From: Perognathus longimembris pacificus
Taxonomy: Eukaryota > Chordata > Mammalia > Rodentia > Heteromyidae
Direction of reading: 5' to 3'
NCBI RefSeq assembly: GCF_023159225.1
Contig: NC_063181.1
Span: forward strand, 18,936,073 to 19,000,072
DNA length: 64,000 nt
The notes under the pieces are model-generated. The model ran no database searches and had not been told where the DNA came from. It saw only the letters and a list, made by a program, of their open reading frames with translations. Shown here piece by piece: positions 1-11,233 of this stretch; position 1 is the first letter of the stretch, and every line of letters begins with the position of its first letter. The position numbers and the translations under genes were made by a program.

Positions 1-1391
1 CACAAACAAACTGAAAAGATGATAGGTTGGCCTGTGAATGGTAATACTGAAACAGAGTAGCTAAAGGTATTTCCTTTAAAAACTCATTACATCAGCCATT
101 AAGCAAGCTAAATTAAAATAATGCTTTCTAAAAATTACAGCACTTATGTGTGGTTTTCCTTCTTGTGAAGATGGAAATTTAATATGTGTATGTTTACAAG
201 ATGTGCAAAAATAGAGTCATGCTTATTGGCTACAGCATGAATTACTTTCATGGTCCTGCAGTAAGTGTGAACAATGTGCTTTCATTTTAAACTGAGATGT
301 AAAGGATAGTTTGGGCTCAAAAATTATTCTCAGGTAAACTAGTTGGAAAATGTAGGTAATGTCAGGCCAAACCAACTAGGACTTGTATCCTAAACTGTCA
401 TATGTTTTTTTCAGCAAAAAAAACTAAATTCCTGTCCCCTTTGTATTTTTTCTTGGAATTTGTTTCAATGAAATTTGTGGCTTACCTATAGCTCTAATTT
501 CTTTGGTTGACATCTCCCCTATTATAACTTTTGAAAAAAGAAAATACACCATTGGACATTCAACCATGAAGCCATTATTTTCTAGCTTTGCTCTGAAATT
601 AATTTGCAATATCAATATTTGAATTATTTGTAGTGAGTTTAATGATAATTATTATTTTTATGACCATTGCTTTTAAATTAGCCCACCAGTTTACCCTATA
701 CCACTTCATGTGACATCATACATTAGCTATCTGATCAGGTTTATAAAAATCAAAAGCAGAGCCAGAGCCAGTTATCTTTGAGGCACCAAAGTAACAAGTA
801 CCAACTTGAAAGGTGATTTGGGTTTGTCTATGAGAAATTAAGCATTTATAAGTCCAAAGCAGAATATTTCGTAAAACTGTTTTGAATGATACAGAATGTT
901 TGAATGATTAACTGTGTACAACTAAAACTTTCAGATAGGTTACTACCTCAATTTAAAAAGCAAGGGTGAAGACTGGGAATGTGGCTTAGCAGCAGAGTGC
1001 TTGCCTAGCATGCTTGAAGCCCTGGGTTCGATTCCTTAGCACCACATAAGCAGGAAAGGCCAGAAGTGGCGCTGTAGTTCAAGTGGTAGAGTGCTAGCCT
1101 TGAGCAACAGGAAGCCAGAGACAGGGCTCAGGCTCTGAGTTCAAGCCCCAAGGCTGGCTAAATAAATAAACAAACCAAAAGCATGTCCCTTTCGCTTTTC
1201 ATATTTCAAAAGTCCTCTTAACATTCAAAGTGAAGTCACACTGTGTTCAATTTTCAAATAATCCCTTTATTTTCTGTTATGGTTACTTCTTTAGTCAATA
1301 AGGCTTAATCAGTTGTTCAAAGGCTGAAATTAAAGAACTACTTGGACAGTTTGATGTGAGCTTCTTGTAGATTTTTCTATCCCCTACTTAC
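1..1391 (-). other. VEGFC: Start of VEGFC intron 2
   Basis: This is intron sequence downstream of exon 2 in gene direction, starting with the GTAAGTAGG donor at 1391-1383. Positions 1-970 are AT-rich single-copy DNA in which I see no repeat or coding signal. An old IDL-Geo SINE lies at 971-1180. The next exon, which would carry the VEGF domain, is outside the window. Confidence 0.85.
971..1180 (+). mobile_element. IDL-Geo SINE, old copy
   Basis: The ID-like left unit runs to about 1050 with a B-box-like GGTTCGATTCC, and the Geo right unit follows (AAGTGGTAGAGTGCTAGCC, then CTCTGAGTTCAAGCCCCA). The tail is AAATAAATAAAC. Substitutions throughout and no clear TSD mark it as older than the other copies. 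It lies in intron 2 of VEGFC. Confidence 0.88.
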
Positions 1392-1605
1392 TTTTCAAGA
1401 TCTCTGCATTATAATGTGCTGCAGCAAATTTTACAGTGTCTTCTGTCCTTGTGTTGGGATTGGGCTGATCTTTGTTGTGTTGCCAGCTCCCTTTCCTTAA
1501 CTGGCACTTGTACATTTTCCAGTATTCTGGGTAGAGGACAGTCATGAGTTCATCGACACTTGACACGGATCGCAGTTGTCCCTCCAAATCTTTGCTGGCA
1601 TAAGC
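1392..1605 (-). CDS. VEGFC: VEGFC coding exon 2 (N-terminal propeptide)
   Basis: This second coding exon of VEGFC has 214 nt, residues 50-120 plus the first base of codon 121. It starts with AYASKDLEGQL and includes VDELMTVLYPEYWKMYKCQL, both hallmarks of the VEGF-C N-terminal propeptide. Near the end it reads KFAAAHYNAEILK. The Ala-Ala/His-Tyr-Asn region (residues 110-115) matches the site where ADAMTS3, helped by CCBE1, is known to cut pro-VEGF-C to activate it, and T103 matches an alternative mature N-terminus. Both are inferred from the family. The exon begins after a CAG acceptor (1608-1606) and ends at a perfect GTAAGT donor (1391-1386), leaving phase 1. Its reading frame continues that of exon 1. 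The cystine-knot VEGF domain lies in later exons beyond position 1. The open frame runs past both splice sites by a few codons only by chance. Confidence 0.96.
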
Positions 1606-1650
1606 CTGTCCAAAAAACAAAAAAATCCATGGTCAGTCACTCATCAAGCT
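1606..1650 (-). other. VEGFC: Intron 1 acceptor, pyrimidine tract and candidate branch point
   Basis: Read on the minus strand, a tract of T runs broken by single G bases leads to GGACAG just before exon 2. A CTGAC motif (1636-1632) places a candidate branch adenosine at 1633, 27 nt from the splice junction, which is a normal distance. The CTGAC choice is by motif and spacing only. Confidence 0.7.
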
Positions 1651-2250
1651 ATGGGCTTGAAACAGGTGTTTTCAAAACCCTTTTGGTTTACTGTTGTATA
1701 TAACAAATTTGATAATAAAGTATTACTAATGCCTCCAGAATTACTTAAGAGTTATTATTTGATCAAATTATATTAGTATTTTAATTTCCTTAAATCACTA
1801 TAAAATATATTTTACTATAAAACAGATAATCATTCATTTAATTATGTAAGAAATATACCAACCTATTTTAAATGGAAAAGGCTTTATACTGTTTGTCACA
1901 TATAACATCCCTTGTCCTGAGAAAACAAATTATCAATAAAAATTATCAATAAAAATTATCAAATTATCTATTCTGAGTGGCCTCTAATCATAATTATCCT
2001 AAAATCTATTTGTTGAGTATCTGAGATTATTAATATGAGCCACCATGGCCTCAATTATTTTTAGTACAATTTTTATCACTGATGTTTCAATACAAATTGT
2101 TGGCAACATAACTCATGAAAGTAGTAATATGTGCTTTAAATTTTTAATTAACATAATTATTCATTAGAAATGTGAACGAGTCACACTTTGATACACTTGT
2201 ACACATAGAATTCCTGTCATCATGCTCAATGGAAAACAGACAGTATTCTT

Positions 2251-3841
2251 TTTTATTGTGAAGGTGATATAAAGAGAGTTACAATTACATAAGTAAGGAA
2301 ATAAATACAATTTTTATTGAACACTGTTACTGCCTCCCTCATTCTGTCTTGTTTCCCTCCGCCTCCCCACCCCCCAGTTGTAAAGTTCATTTCCAACAGT
2401 GTCTTGTGAGCATCACTATTTCATTGGCTCATCCATTGACCTTTGTCTCACTATTTCTGTAATCCCCCTTACTATCCCCATTTATATACAATACAATTTA
2501 TATACAATACAAAGGGTACCAAAGTAAAAAGAAAAAGTGACAACGGGGGTAAGCCAAAGGGGGAATGAAAAAATATAAATAACTGCCTACAGTACACTAG
2601 GAACAAAAATGAAACAAAAGCAGTTGTTTCCATATCTTGTAGTTCATTTTGATTAGCATCATTTTATAAGGTCATATGTACACAGCTATTGAGCTATTGT
2701 GATCAGCTGTTAGAATTATCCTAGACATATACTAATTATTACAAATGAAGGAAACCATGGAGCTTATGTTCATTTGGGTCTGGCTCCCTTCACTTAATAT
2801 GATTTTTCCACGTCTTTCCACTTCTTATGAATGGTGAAATGTCATTCTTTCTGATGGAAGCATAGAATTCCATTGTGTATATGTACCACATTTTCTTGTT
2901 CCACTTCTCTACTGAGGGGCATCTGGGTTGATTCCAAATCTTACCTATGGTAAATAATGCTACAATGAACATGGTTTTTCTGGTAGCTTCAGTATAGCCT
3001 TGTTTGTGGTCAGCTGGGTAAATGCTCAGGAGTGGGATTGGTGGATCATAGAGGAGCTCCATACTGCTTTCCATAGTGCTTAACGGGAAGAATACTAGGG
3101 ATCCTGGGCATAAGTTGAAACATTCTTAATAAAGACCCAGAAGCACACCAAATCAAAGAAAGGTTAGATAAATTACAATGCATTAAACTGCACAACTTCT
3201 GCATGGAAAAGGATATAGCTAGCAAGAATAATGAAAAGCCCACAGATCAGGAGAAGATCTTCACTAGCCATACAACAGATAAGGGCCTCATATCTAAAAT
3301 ATAATTACAGATCAAAAAATTATGGGGCTGGGGATATGGCCTAGTGGCAAGAGTGCTTGCCTCGTATACATGAGGCCCTGGGTTCGATTCCCCAGCACCA
3401 CATGTACAGAAAATGGCCAGAGGTGGCGCTGTGGCTCAAGTGGCAGAGTGCTAGCCTTGAGCAAGAAGAAGCCAGGGACAGTGCTCAGGCCCTGAGTCCA
3501 AGCCCCAGGACTGGCAAAAAAAAAAAAAAAATTAAAGCACCTCAAAACAAATCCTCAAAGAAATAATCATACCATTAATAAGTGGGATAAAGACTTATGG
3601 GGGGCTTCTCTGAAGAGGAAATAAGAACAGCCAATTGAAGAACACAAAACAAATGATGAAGAGCATGCAAAAATTTTCAACATCTCTGGCCATAAAACAA
3701 ATGAAATCAAAACAACATTGAGATTCCACCTCACCCATTTAGAATGGCCATTATCAAGAAAACTAATAATAATAGATGCTGGTGGGGATGTGGCCAAAAG
3801 GGAATGCTATTATACCATTGGTAGGAATGTAAACTTGTTCA
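2251..3841 (-). mobile_element. LINE-1 with twin-priming inversion
   Basis: The 3' part (2251 to about 3080) reads as L1 on the minus strand: 3' UTR, then the C-terminal end of ORF2 (ending in a frame with [15 protein letters not shown]). The adjoining part (about 3085-3841, minus a younger SINE) is upstream ORF2 sequence in the opposite, plus, direction. The inverted part ends in ...GTTCAG and the minus part begins at the very next L1 position (CACTATGGAAAGCAG), the signature of twin priming. TSDs: GACAGTATTCTT at 2239-2250 and GACAATATTCTT at 3842-3853, one mismatch. The copy is non-functional. Confidence 0.87.
3324..3531 (+). mobile_element. IDL-Geo SINE inserted in L1
   Basis: A full dimer starts GGGGCTGGGGATATGGCC and ends CAGGACTGGC plus a run of A. 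It interrupts the inverted part of the twin-primed L1 and is therefore younger. It belongs to the subfamily with CGTATACATGAGG in the left unit. Confidence 0.93.
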
Positions 3842-4154
3842 GACAATATTCTTCTGTCTTCTGATAAGTTATAGCTCTCTACCAAATATGATTAGCATTG
3901 CTCTGACTGCTTCTACTCTAAGTAGTTTTTACACATTTCTCTTTGAATTTAGCTAGATGGAATCCTACAGTATAACATTCATAGAGATTGCCCGTTTTCT
4001 TAACTTTATGACTGTAAAATTGATTCTCATGAGGAGCAATTTTTTTCACTGTTCTGTGGTTTTCCATTGTCTTAACTACTACAATTTGACTTAGGTGTCC
4101 TTCAGTTAGAGTTGTATGCTGTTTATCACTTAAAGTAAACATACATTTTTCTTT

Positions 4155-4675
4155 TTTTCCCTCTTCTCTTTTCTTTTTTTTCTTTATTATCAAAGTGAAG
4201 TACAGAAGAGTTACCGTTTCATATGCAAGGCAAGTACATTTCTTATCCAACTTGTCACCTCCTCCCTCATTTTTCCCCCATCTCCCCGCTCCCCTATTCC
4301 CTCCCCGCAAATGAGTTGTATGGTTGGTTTACACCAATTGTTTTGTAAATCTTGCTATTTGCAATGGTTTGTCTTTTTATCCTTTGTCTCTCAATTATGG
4401 TGTACCTTTCCCTTCCCTAGTTCCAATACATGTCTATACAGTATTCGGGGTATTAAGATCAGTTACTGTATTAGCGGGAGTAAAACCACAGGAAAGAAAT
4501 ATGAGAGAAGAAAAAAATGGTACACTTTCACATGGTAAGGTGAAATTAACTACAACAATGATATACCACTTATTTCCATTATATGGAGTTCATTTCGCTT
4601 AGCATTATCTTATGTGTTCACACAGGCATAGCTATTGAGCTACTGTGCTCTTCTGCTCTTCCCATTGTAGAAATG
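4155..4675 (-). mobile_element. 5'-truncated LINE-1 3' end
   Basis: Minus-strand L1 3' UTR with the pyrimidine-rich complement of the G-rich tract (4255-4310) and conserved blocks such as GAGTTCATTTCGCTTAGCAT. TSD TACATTTTTCTTT at 4142-4154 and 4676-4688, a perfect 13 bp. The right flank is a much older L1. Confidence 0.86.
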
Positions 4676-4688
4676 TACATTTTTCTTT

Positions 4689-5095
4689 ATAGACATGGCC
4701 AAATCATTTTCCAAAGTACTTGCACCAATTTACACTTGAGGGTTGTATATGCATACCCTTGCTCCATGTCTTGGTCGGCTACTAGTCTGGTTGTTTGAAA
4801 AGTTTTAGTTAGCTCAATTGATATGTGATAGTATCTCATTGTGGCTCAGTGCATAGTCTTTGGTTGACTGATGATAATTAGCACTCGTGTTATCTGGATG
4901 TGGCATTTGCCTCTTTTAGAAGTGCCAAGTAGAAACTTTTTATTCCCTTATTTTGGCTGACTTATTTGTTACTGATTTGGAAGAGCACTTCATGTATTCT
5001 GGGTATGAATTCTTCGTTAAATAGCCATATGTGTATTGCAAATATCTTAGCTGTATAACCTGCATTTTACTCATGCAAATGACTTTCAGAGTATT
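4689..5095 (-). mobile_element. Ancient LINE-1 fragment (L1M-like)
   Basis: Diverged minus-strand L1 of the old mammalian type. The order of blocks is typical: a piece near TTGCACCAATTTACA, then GATAGTATCTCATTGTGG, then a GGGTATGAATTCTTCGTTAAA-like block and a TTGCAAATATCTT block. It is flanked by younger L1 pieces on both sides. Confidence 0.65.
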
Positions 5096-5505
5096 TTTTT
5101 CATTCATTCATTCATTCATTGTCAAAGTGATGTCCAGAGGGGTTACAGTTTCATACGTATGGTGGTGCGTACATTTCTTATCTAACTTGTTACCTCCTCT
5201 CTTATCCCTCCCCCACCCTCTTCCTCCTTCCCCATTTCGCTCCCTCATTCATGAGTTGTACAGTTGGTTTATACCATAAAGCTTTGTAAGTACTGCTGTT
5301 GCATTGGTTTGTCTTTTTAACCTTTGTCTTTCAATTCTGATATTCCCCTTTCCTTCCCTAGTTACAATACACATATACAATATCCAAGGTACCAAAATCA
5401 GTTACATTGACATCACGGGTAAAATCGTGAGAATGAAAGACAAAATAAAAAAGCATAATTTCACATGGTGTGTTGAAAATAACAACAGCAATACCATAGT
5501 TTAAA
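5096..5505 (-). mobile_element. LINE-1 3' UTR fragment
   Basis: Second minus-strand L1 3' UTR in this cluster, with the same block order as 4155-4675 (GGTTACAGTTTCATACGTA, C/T-rich tract, GAGTTGTACAGTTGGTTTA). It begins with a short ATTC repeat in place of a plain T run. No clear TSD. Confidence 0.8.
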
Positions 5506-5853
5506 AATATTAATAATATCTGAAAAGTTTCTTCCTGGTTAGTATTTTTTGCATATTCTTTTCAAGTTGCTTAGCTACCCGACTCCTGAAAAGTATTATC
5601 CTATATTCCTGTCTAGAATCTTTTAAGTTTTATTTTTCACATTCCAGCTACTATGAACTTAGAATTGATTTTTGAGAATAATGTGAGGTAGGAATCAATA
5701 TTCTATTCTTTTCTCATATATAACTAACCCTGTAGTATTAACTGAAAATTCTTTTTAGCCATTTCACCAAATTGGTATTTTCTTGCTAGGTGTTTTGTTG
5801 AGTTTTTCTGAGCTTTTAAATTTGCTTAACTTTTTTGCTTACAATTATGCTAG

Positions 5854-5907
5854 GAGAGTTTTATAATCAAAGAGAGTTTTATAATCAAAGAGAGTTTTAT
5901 AATGAAA
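5854..5907. repeat. 18-bp minisatellite, three copies
   Basis: The unit GAGAGTTTTATAATCAAA is repeated three times head to tail (5854-5871, 5872-5889, 5890-5907); the last copy differs by one base (G for C). Confidence 0.93.
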
Positions 5908-6598
5908 CTGGAAAGTAAGCTTAATTGTGGCTGATACCTGAGAGGTCCCTAATTTTCATATTAGTAACATACAAAATTCTTTGCAATTTTATTTCCTTCC
6001 TCTTTTATGATTAATTGGAGATCTGCTTATTCCAAAACCTTGAAGGGCTTCATAGCACTGGTAACATATGCCAAATGAAAAGCAAAGTACTTTTTATATA
6101 TTGAGTGCTCAAGGATGGTTAGACAATCATCCAAAGTAATTACATTAAACAAGGGGAGTGGTTGCATTAATAGATATTCATTCAACAGTATAGCATGTTA
6201 AATTCTCAAAACATGTCAGTGTCAATCATAATCTATTTTCTTGTATAACCTCAATTTTCACAATCCTATATACATGATTTAAATAACACTTTGAATACTC
6301 AAACACACCTTTCTAACGTGATGTCATAGCCAGTTTTGAGTTTTCTCAGAAAGCATTTCAGAAGAGCATACATGCATGGTAATGATAATTATCCTTGGGA
6401 TATGTGTTTTGAGCACAGATATAACTGTACTTGAGTCTTAGCTCCTTCACCTACTGTGTATGACCTTTGAGATTGCACTAGAAGTAAGAAGAGCGCTATA
6501 AAAATTAAATAAAGGACCATTAATCTAAATAGGATATAAATAACCCAGTGCTTACTTTTGATAAATTCTTTTTGAAAGTTCTCTAGGATAATTTGTAT

Positions 6599-6599
6599 T

Positions 6600-6634
<35 letters not shown>

Positions 6635-6638
6635 TTTT
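6599..6638. repeat. (TTTA)n microsatellite
   Basis: About ten tandem TTTA units. Confidence 0.95.
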
Positions 6639-6927
6639 TCATTAAGTTTGAGTTGAATTTATTAAGCTAATATATATCTATGTAGAGGATTAATTTCTTC
6701 CTCTGTTGTTCCCCTTCACAATGAAATATTTGTCTTTGACTTTTTTTGGTTTAGGATATCTATTTCTACCTACTGCAAAGATTCATAGAGATAGCAAGTA
6801 ATGATATGTTTCCTCAAACAGATGCAATATGTTAAAAGCAAGGTAAATCAAGAAGAAGTCAGCAGGCTCCTTATTGTTTGTGGGACTTGAGAGACTGTTT
6901 TGTGAGGGACAGATGTCGATATTTAAG

Positions 6928-7003
6928 GACCAATAGGAGAGATAGGGAGAATAGGGAGAGGGGAGAGGGGGAGAAGGAGGTAGGGAGGGAGAGAAGCAGA
7001 TAG
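6928..7003. repeat. Purine-rich GGGAGA-type low-complexity tract
   Basis: Irregular runs of GGGAGA and GGGAGG on the plus strand with almost no pyrimidines. Confidence 0.75.
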
Positions 7004-7330
7004 AGACACAAGACAAATTAGATGAGGAAAAAAAATAATATCAAGGAGGAAATATACTACTAGAAAAGCATATCTTGAATTCTCAAAGAAAAATCCTAAG
7101 GGACAGCATGCAAAGTTTCAGTAAGTGAAATCAGAACCCCTGACATTTCAGTGATTTTTTTGCATTGACAATTGCATGCCTACTCTATGCAAGGTATTGG
7201 GCCAATACAATAATTCAAGAGCTTCAATCATTCCTTCACCTATCTCATGTTGGCCAAGAATCAGCTGGATCCAAAACTAAGGCATTCTTAAAATCCATAC
7301 TACTTAATGCCAAGAGTCTGTCTCTTTCTT

Positions 7331-7550
7331 TTTTTTTTTTTTGTTTGTTTTTGTTTTTGGCCAGTCCTAGGGCTTGGACTCAGGGCCTGAGCACTGTCCC
7401 TGGCTTCTTTTTGCTCAAGGCTATCACTCTGCCACTTGAGCCACAGCACCACTTCTGGCCGTTTTCTGTATATGTGGTGCTGGGGAATTGAACCCAGGGC
7501 CTCATGTACACGAGGCAAGCACTCTTGCCACTAGGCCATATCCCCAGCCC
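7331..7550 (-). mobile_element. IDL-Geo SINE with perfect TSD
   Basis: Full minus-strand dimer with T-rich tail at the left and GGGGCTGGGGATATGGCC complement at the right. TSD CTGTCTCTTTCTT at 7318-7330 and 7551-7563 is perfect, so the insertion is young. Confidence 0.96.
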
Positions 7551-7563
7551 CTGTCTCTTTCTT

Positions 7564-9787
7564 AAAGCAGTGGCAGTAAACATTTTTGTCATGAATTTAA
7601 ACACAATACACTTCAGCCACAAAGAAAGTATTCATGTCAGGAGTTTCTAAGGGTTTACAGACGATGATAAGTTTTCTTCAAGGTTAAGGAGAAGCCACAA
7701 ATTTTAAAGTAAATGATAATGATGAAGCCCATACGTGCTTTCCTGTATTAGCTCTGCTGCGGATTCTCCTGAAGTACATGCTTTAAGAGCTGTGTAGGAA
7801 TTTGAAGATGCACTATTGTTTTCCCTATTTCTATTTTCCCTTCCATCACTGTTTAATTCCTCAAAGGTTTTTCATAATATTCCACTAACAATGAATATAG
7901 CCAACATACATTCTGAAAATCCCAGTTTTATAAGTGTATATAACGATAGTAATTATACTCCCAAGCTTATGTTCCTCCATCAATAAAACTTAGATATGGA
8001 AACATACTTAGCAATACTGCTGTTACAATGAAATTTATAAAGCTCACAGTAAGCAGGAGGTACAAAACGCAGTCGCTGGTCTTTAATAACATAGTCCAAA
8101 TAAATAGCAAGAAAAATAACAATTGTTTTACAACTTTTGCTAACTGACTATTATGTTCCAAAGAATGTTCTAGGCATGTTACATGGAAATTTATTCATTT
8201 ACAGAGTTTATAAGATAGAAGCCATTCATGTTTATCTTGGGAGCTAAGAATACTACTTATGAGCTACTTGAATTTGTTCTTTCCTAGAGATTTGGAAGTT
8301 TTAGGGCATACCTGTTTTGTAGATTGCAATTAATCCCAGATGCACTTCTAACTGCTTATGTGCTTCTGTGTCTAAAAGGGATTCCAGATTAGTTACTAAA
8401 GTGGTAGGGAAATGAATTTGTTGCTATGAAACAATGTTGAGTAAACCAAAGTTGAATTATTTAACCAGAAGTACTGTGCCTAAAAACACAAAAAAAAATC
8501 CATTTTGCACTTTTACAAACTCTTAAGCCTCATTTATCTCCATAACTAAGAACTTATTTCAAGGTAACAAAAGTACAATTTCTACATAAATTACCCAGCT
8601 ATTTATATAATTCTATGGTGCTGATTTTCGACTATAATTCCCCACTGCTTCTGGAAGTGGAGCGCATGTGGGATACTCCATGTGCACTCATGGGATGTGC
8701 TAAAGATATTTTTAGTAAACAACCAAGCTGGAAAAACGACTAAAGAGTATCTAATTCAAAATTAATGATTTGGAAATTCATCTGAGGTCAGTATCACTCA
8801 GTCCACACTGGGAAAAGCACTTTCTGAAACCACAATACACAGTTTTATCAACCCAAGTTCCCTCCCAACCCTAACTGATTTCTTTAATGTCATCATCACT
8901 CAACCTATTGTTCGGTATTCATGAACTGTGGGGAATTGTTTGTCTAGGTTATTCTGAGTGGACCATGCCAATTGAATCTTCACACAAAATTCAAGGGAAT
9001 CACAGTTCATCTACTCAGTTAAATGATGTCATTCACCAGGTAATTTGCTTCATTCTTACCATTATACTTCAAGTAAAATCCTCTTCCCCCACACAACACA
9101 TATTAAGTTCCTATATGATTTGACTTCACTCAACCCTCCAGTTCTATGCAGTTTTAGCCCATATCATTCCTATCTCCAGTCATAGAACTTGCATGTTTAA
9201 TAAACTCCAAGGTTCTTTCAAACATAAAACCAGAGAAAATTCAGTTTCATTTGGTGGTATTACGTTGCTCTGGTACTTTTCATGGCTAGGTCTGTCCTCT
9301 CTTCTCTCAGACTTCAATTGACATGCTCAATAATTGCTATAATCGTCTATGACTACAACTAAATGTCTTGATTCACCCAATCTATTTCATCACCATATCT
9401 CCTTCTTTCATACCAGTTCTCACACTGTACACACTGGTTTATTTACTGTCTGGCTTATATCTCATTTTCTTTCCCACCTGTTTGTTTTGTTGTCTCTGTG
9501 TACTTTCATCTTCATAGTATGCTACAAAGCATATAATATTCCCAGAAGGAATAAGTTAAAGATCAAGGTAGACCTAAGACATATCTCATTTTTCATGTCC
9601 CACAATAACATTGTAGATAATACTTTCATAAAACCTGAAAAATAATCTAAGGGTAATTTAACACAAGATTTATTAAAATTTTACGAAATAACTCCTAATA
9701 AGGATATATTTACTTTCTTAAGGTTGCTAGAATTTCACTTCAGAGGTTATTGTTTAGTCTGAACCACGAAATAGGTAAAGGAACACA
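7564..9787. other. Single-copy intron
   Basis: AT-rich sequence in which I recognise no gene or repeat family. Open frames here are short and carry no recognisable protein signature. Confidence 0.5.
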
Positions 9788-9788
9788 A

Positions 9789-9867
9789 TTTCCTTCCTTC
9801 CTTCCTTCCTTCCTTCCTTCCTTCCTTCCTTCCTTCCTTCCTTCCTTTCTCCCCCCCCCCCCCCCTT
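9789..9867. repeat. (TTCC)n microsatellite followed by C run
   Basis: About fifteen TTCC units (9789-9848), then a run of about 17 C near 9850-9867. Confidence 0.95.
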
Positions 9868-9872
9868 TCTTT

Positions 9873-11233
9873 CTTTCATTTTTGGCTCTTTTGTGCTGGC
9901 TCTTGGGCTTAAACTTAGGGTCTGGTGATGTCCCTGAAGTTTGTTGTTGTTGTTTATTTGTTTTTATGCACAAGGTTAGCACTCTACCAGTTGAACCACA
10001 GTTGAATTTTGATTGGTTAACTGGAGACAAGATTGTCATGAACTTTCCTGCCTAGATTAGCTGCAAAACACAATCCTCAGAAATGAGAATGGCCAAGAGA
10101 CATATGAAAAAAATGCTCTACATCACTGGCCATAAAAGAAATGCAAATCAAAACAACACTGAGATTCCATCTCACCCCAGTAAGAATGTCCTATATCAAG
10201 AAAACTAACAATCACAAATGTTGGAGGGGATGTGTCCAAAAGGGAACCCTACTTCATTGTTGGTGGGAATGTAAACCGGTTCAGCTACTCTGGAAAGCAG
10301 TATGGAGATTCCTCAGAAGTCTAAACATAGAGATACCCTATGACCCAGCAGCCCGACTTTTGGGCATCTATCCAAAAGACCACAAACAAGAACACACTAA
10401 AGCCACCAGCACAACAATGCTCATCGCAGCACAATTTGTCATAGCTAGAATTTGGAACCAACCCAGAGGCCCCTCAGTAGACGAATGGATCAGGAAAATG
10501 TGGTACATATACACAATGGAATTTTATGCCTCTATCAGAAAGAATGTCATTGCTCCATTTGTAAGGAAATGGAAGGACTTGGAAAAAATTATATTAAGTG
10601 AAGTGAGCCAGACCCAAAGAAACATGGACTCTATGGTCTCCTTCATAGGGAATAATTAGCACAGGTTTAGGCTAGTCACAGCAGAGGATCACAACAGCCC
10701 AATAGCTATACCCTTATGAACACAAAAGATGATGCTAATTGAAATGAACTCCATGTTATGGAAACGACTGTTATATCACTGTTGTAATTACTTTCAACAT
10801 GCGATGTGAAACTGTAATTTCTATTATTGATGATCCTCTTGTATGCCCTTCCTGTGGTCGTACCTTCACTATTTCTGTATCTTATCTGAGTACATTGGAA
10901 ACTGTGTATACAGGTATTAGAACTAGGAAACTGTAAGGGAATACCAAAATCAAGAGACACAGGGTAAAAAAGACAAACAATTACAAAAACAATACTTACA
11001 AAACTGTTTAGTGTAAATCTACTGAACAACTCATAGGGAGGAAAGGGAGAGGGGGAGGGGGGATGAGGGAGGAGGTAACAAACAGTACAAGAAATGTATC
11101 CAATGCCTAACATATGAAACTGTAACCACTCTCTATATCAGTTTGACAATAAAAAAAAAACAAAACACAATCCTCAGATCTCAGCCTCCTGAGTAGCTAG
11201 AATTACAGGTATGAGACACCAGTGTCCTGCTAC
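9873..11233 (-). mobile_element. B1-like/Geo composite SINE split by an L1
   Basis: Minus-strand composite SINE. A Geo-like part lies at about 9890-10005 (complement of CACTCTACCAGTTGAACCACA). A 7SL/B1-like head begins before 10081 and resumes at 11179-11233 with CTCAGCCTCCTGAGTAGCTA. An L1 with an 18-bp TSD interrupts it at 10082-11160. The SINE is therefore older than the L1. Confidence 0.85.
10082..11160 (+). mobile_element. 5'-truncated LINE-1 with perfect 18-bp TSD
   Basis: L1 of about 1.08 kb holding the C-terminal part of ORF2 (one frame open for 172 codons, 10141-10659, with [15 protein letters not shown]) and the complete 3' UTR, including the G-rich tract at 11036-11080 and an AATAAA-rich tail. 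TSD CAAAACACAATCCTCAGA at 10064-10081 and 11161-11178. The perfect TSD and long open frame point to a recent insertion. It lacks ORF1 and the reverse transcriptase and endonuclease domains, so it is dead. Confidence 0.95.

Larger units (their letters stand above)
5511..7317. other. AT-rich intron, single-copy apart from simple repeats
   Basis: No gene or known mobile element seen. It contains a three-copy 18-bp minisatellite (5854-5907), a TTTA tract (6599-6638) and a purine-rich stretch (6928-7003). Confidence 0.6.

Noticed and set aside
1384..1620. Exon 2 region as a stand-alone 78-codon gene with its own Met
   Set aside because: The Met-Phe-Phe-Gly-Gln start is intron sequence ahead of the CAG acceptor; the real start codon is in exon 1.
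9740..10055. Open frames rich in Lys-Glu-Gly-Arg or Pro-Ser-Phe-Leu repeats
   Set aside because: Translations of the TTCC microsatellite.
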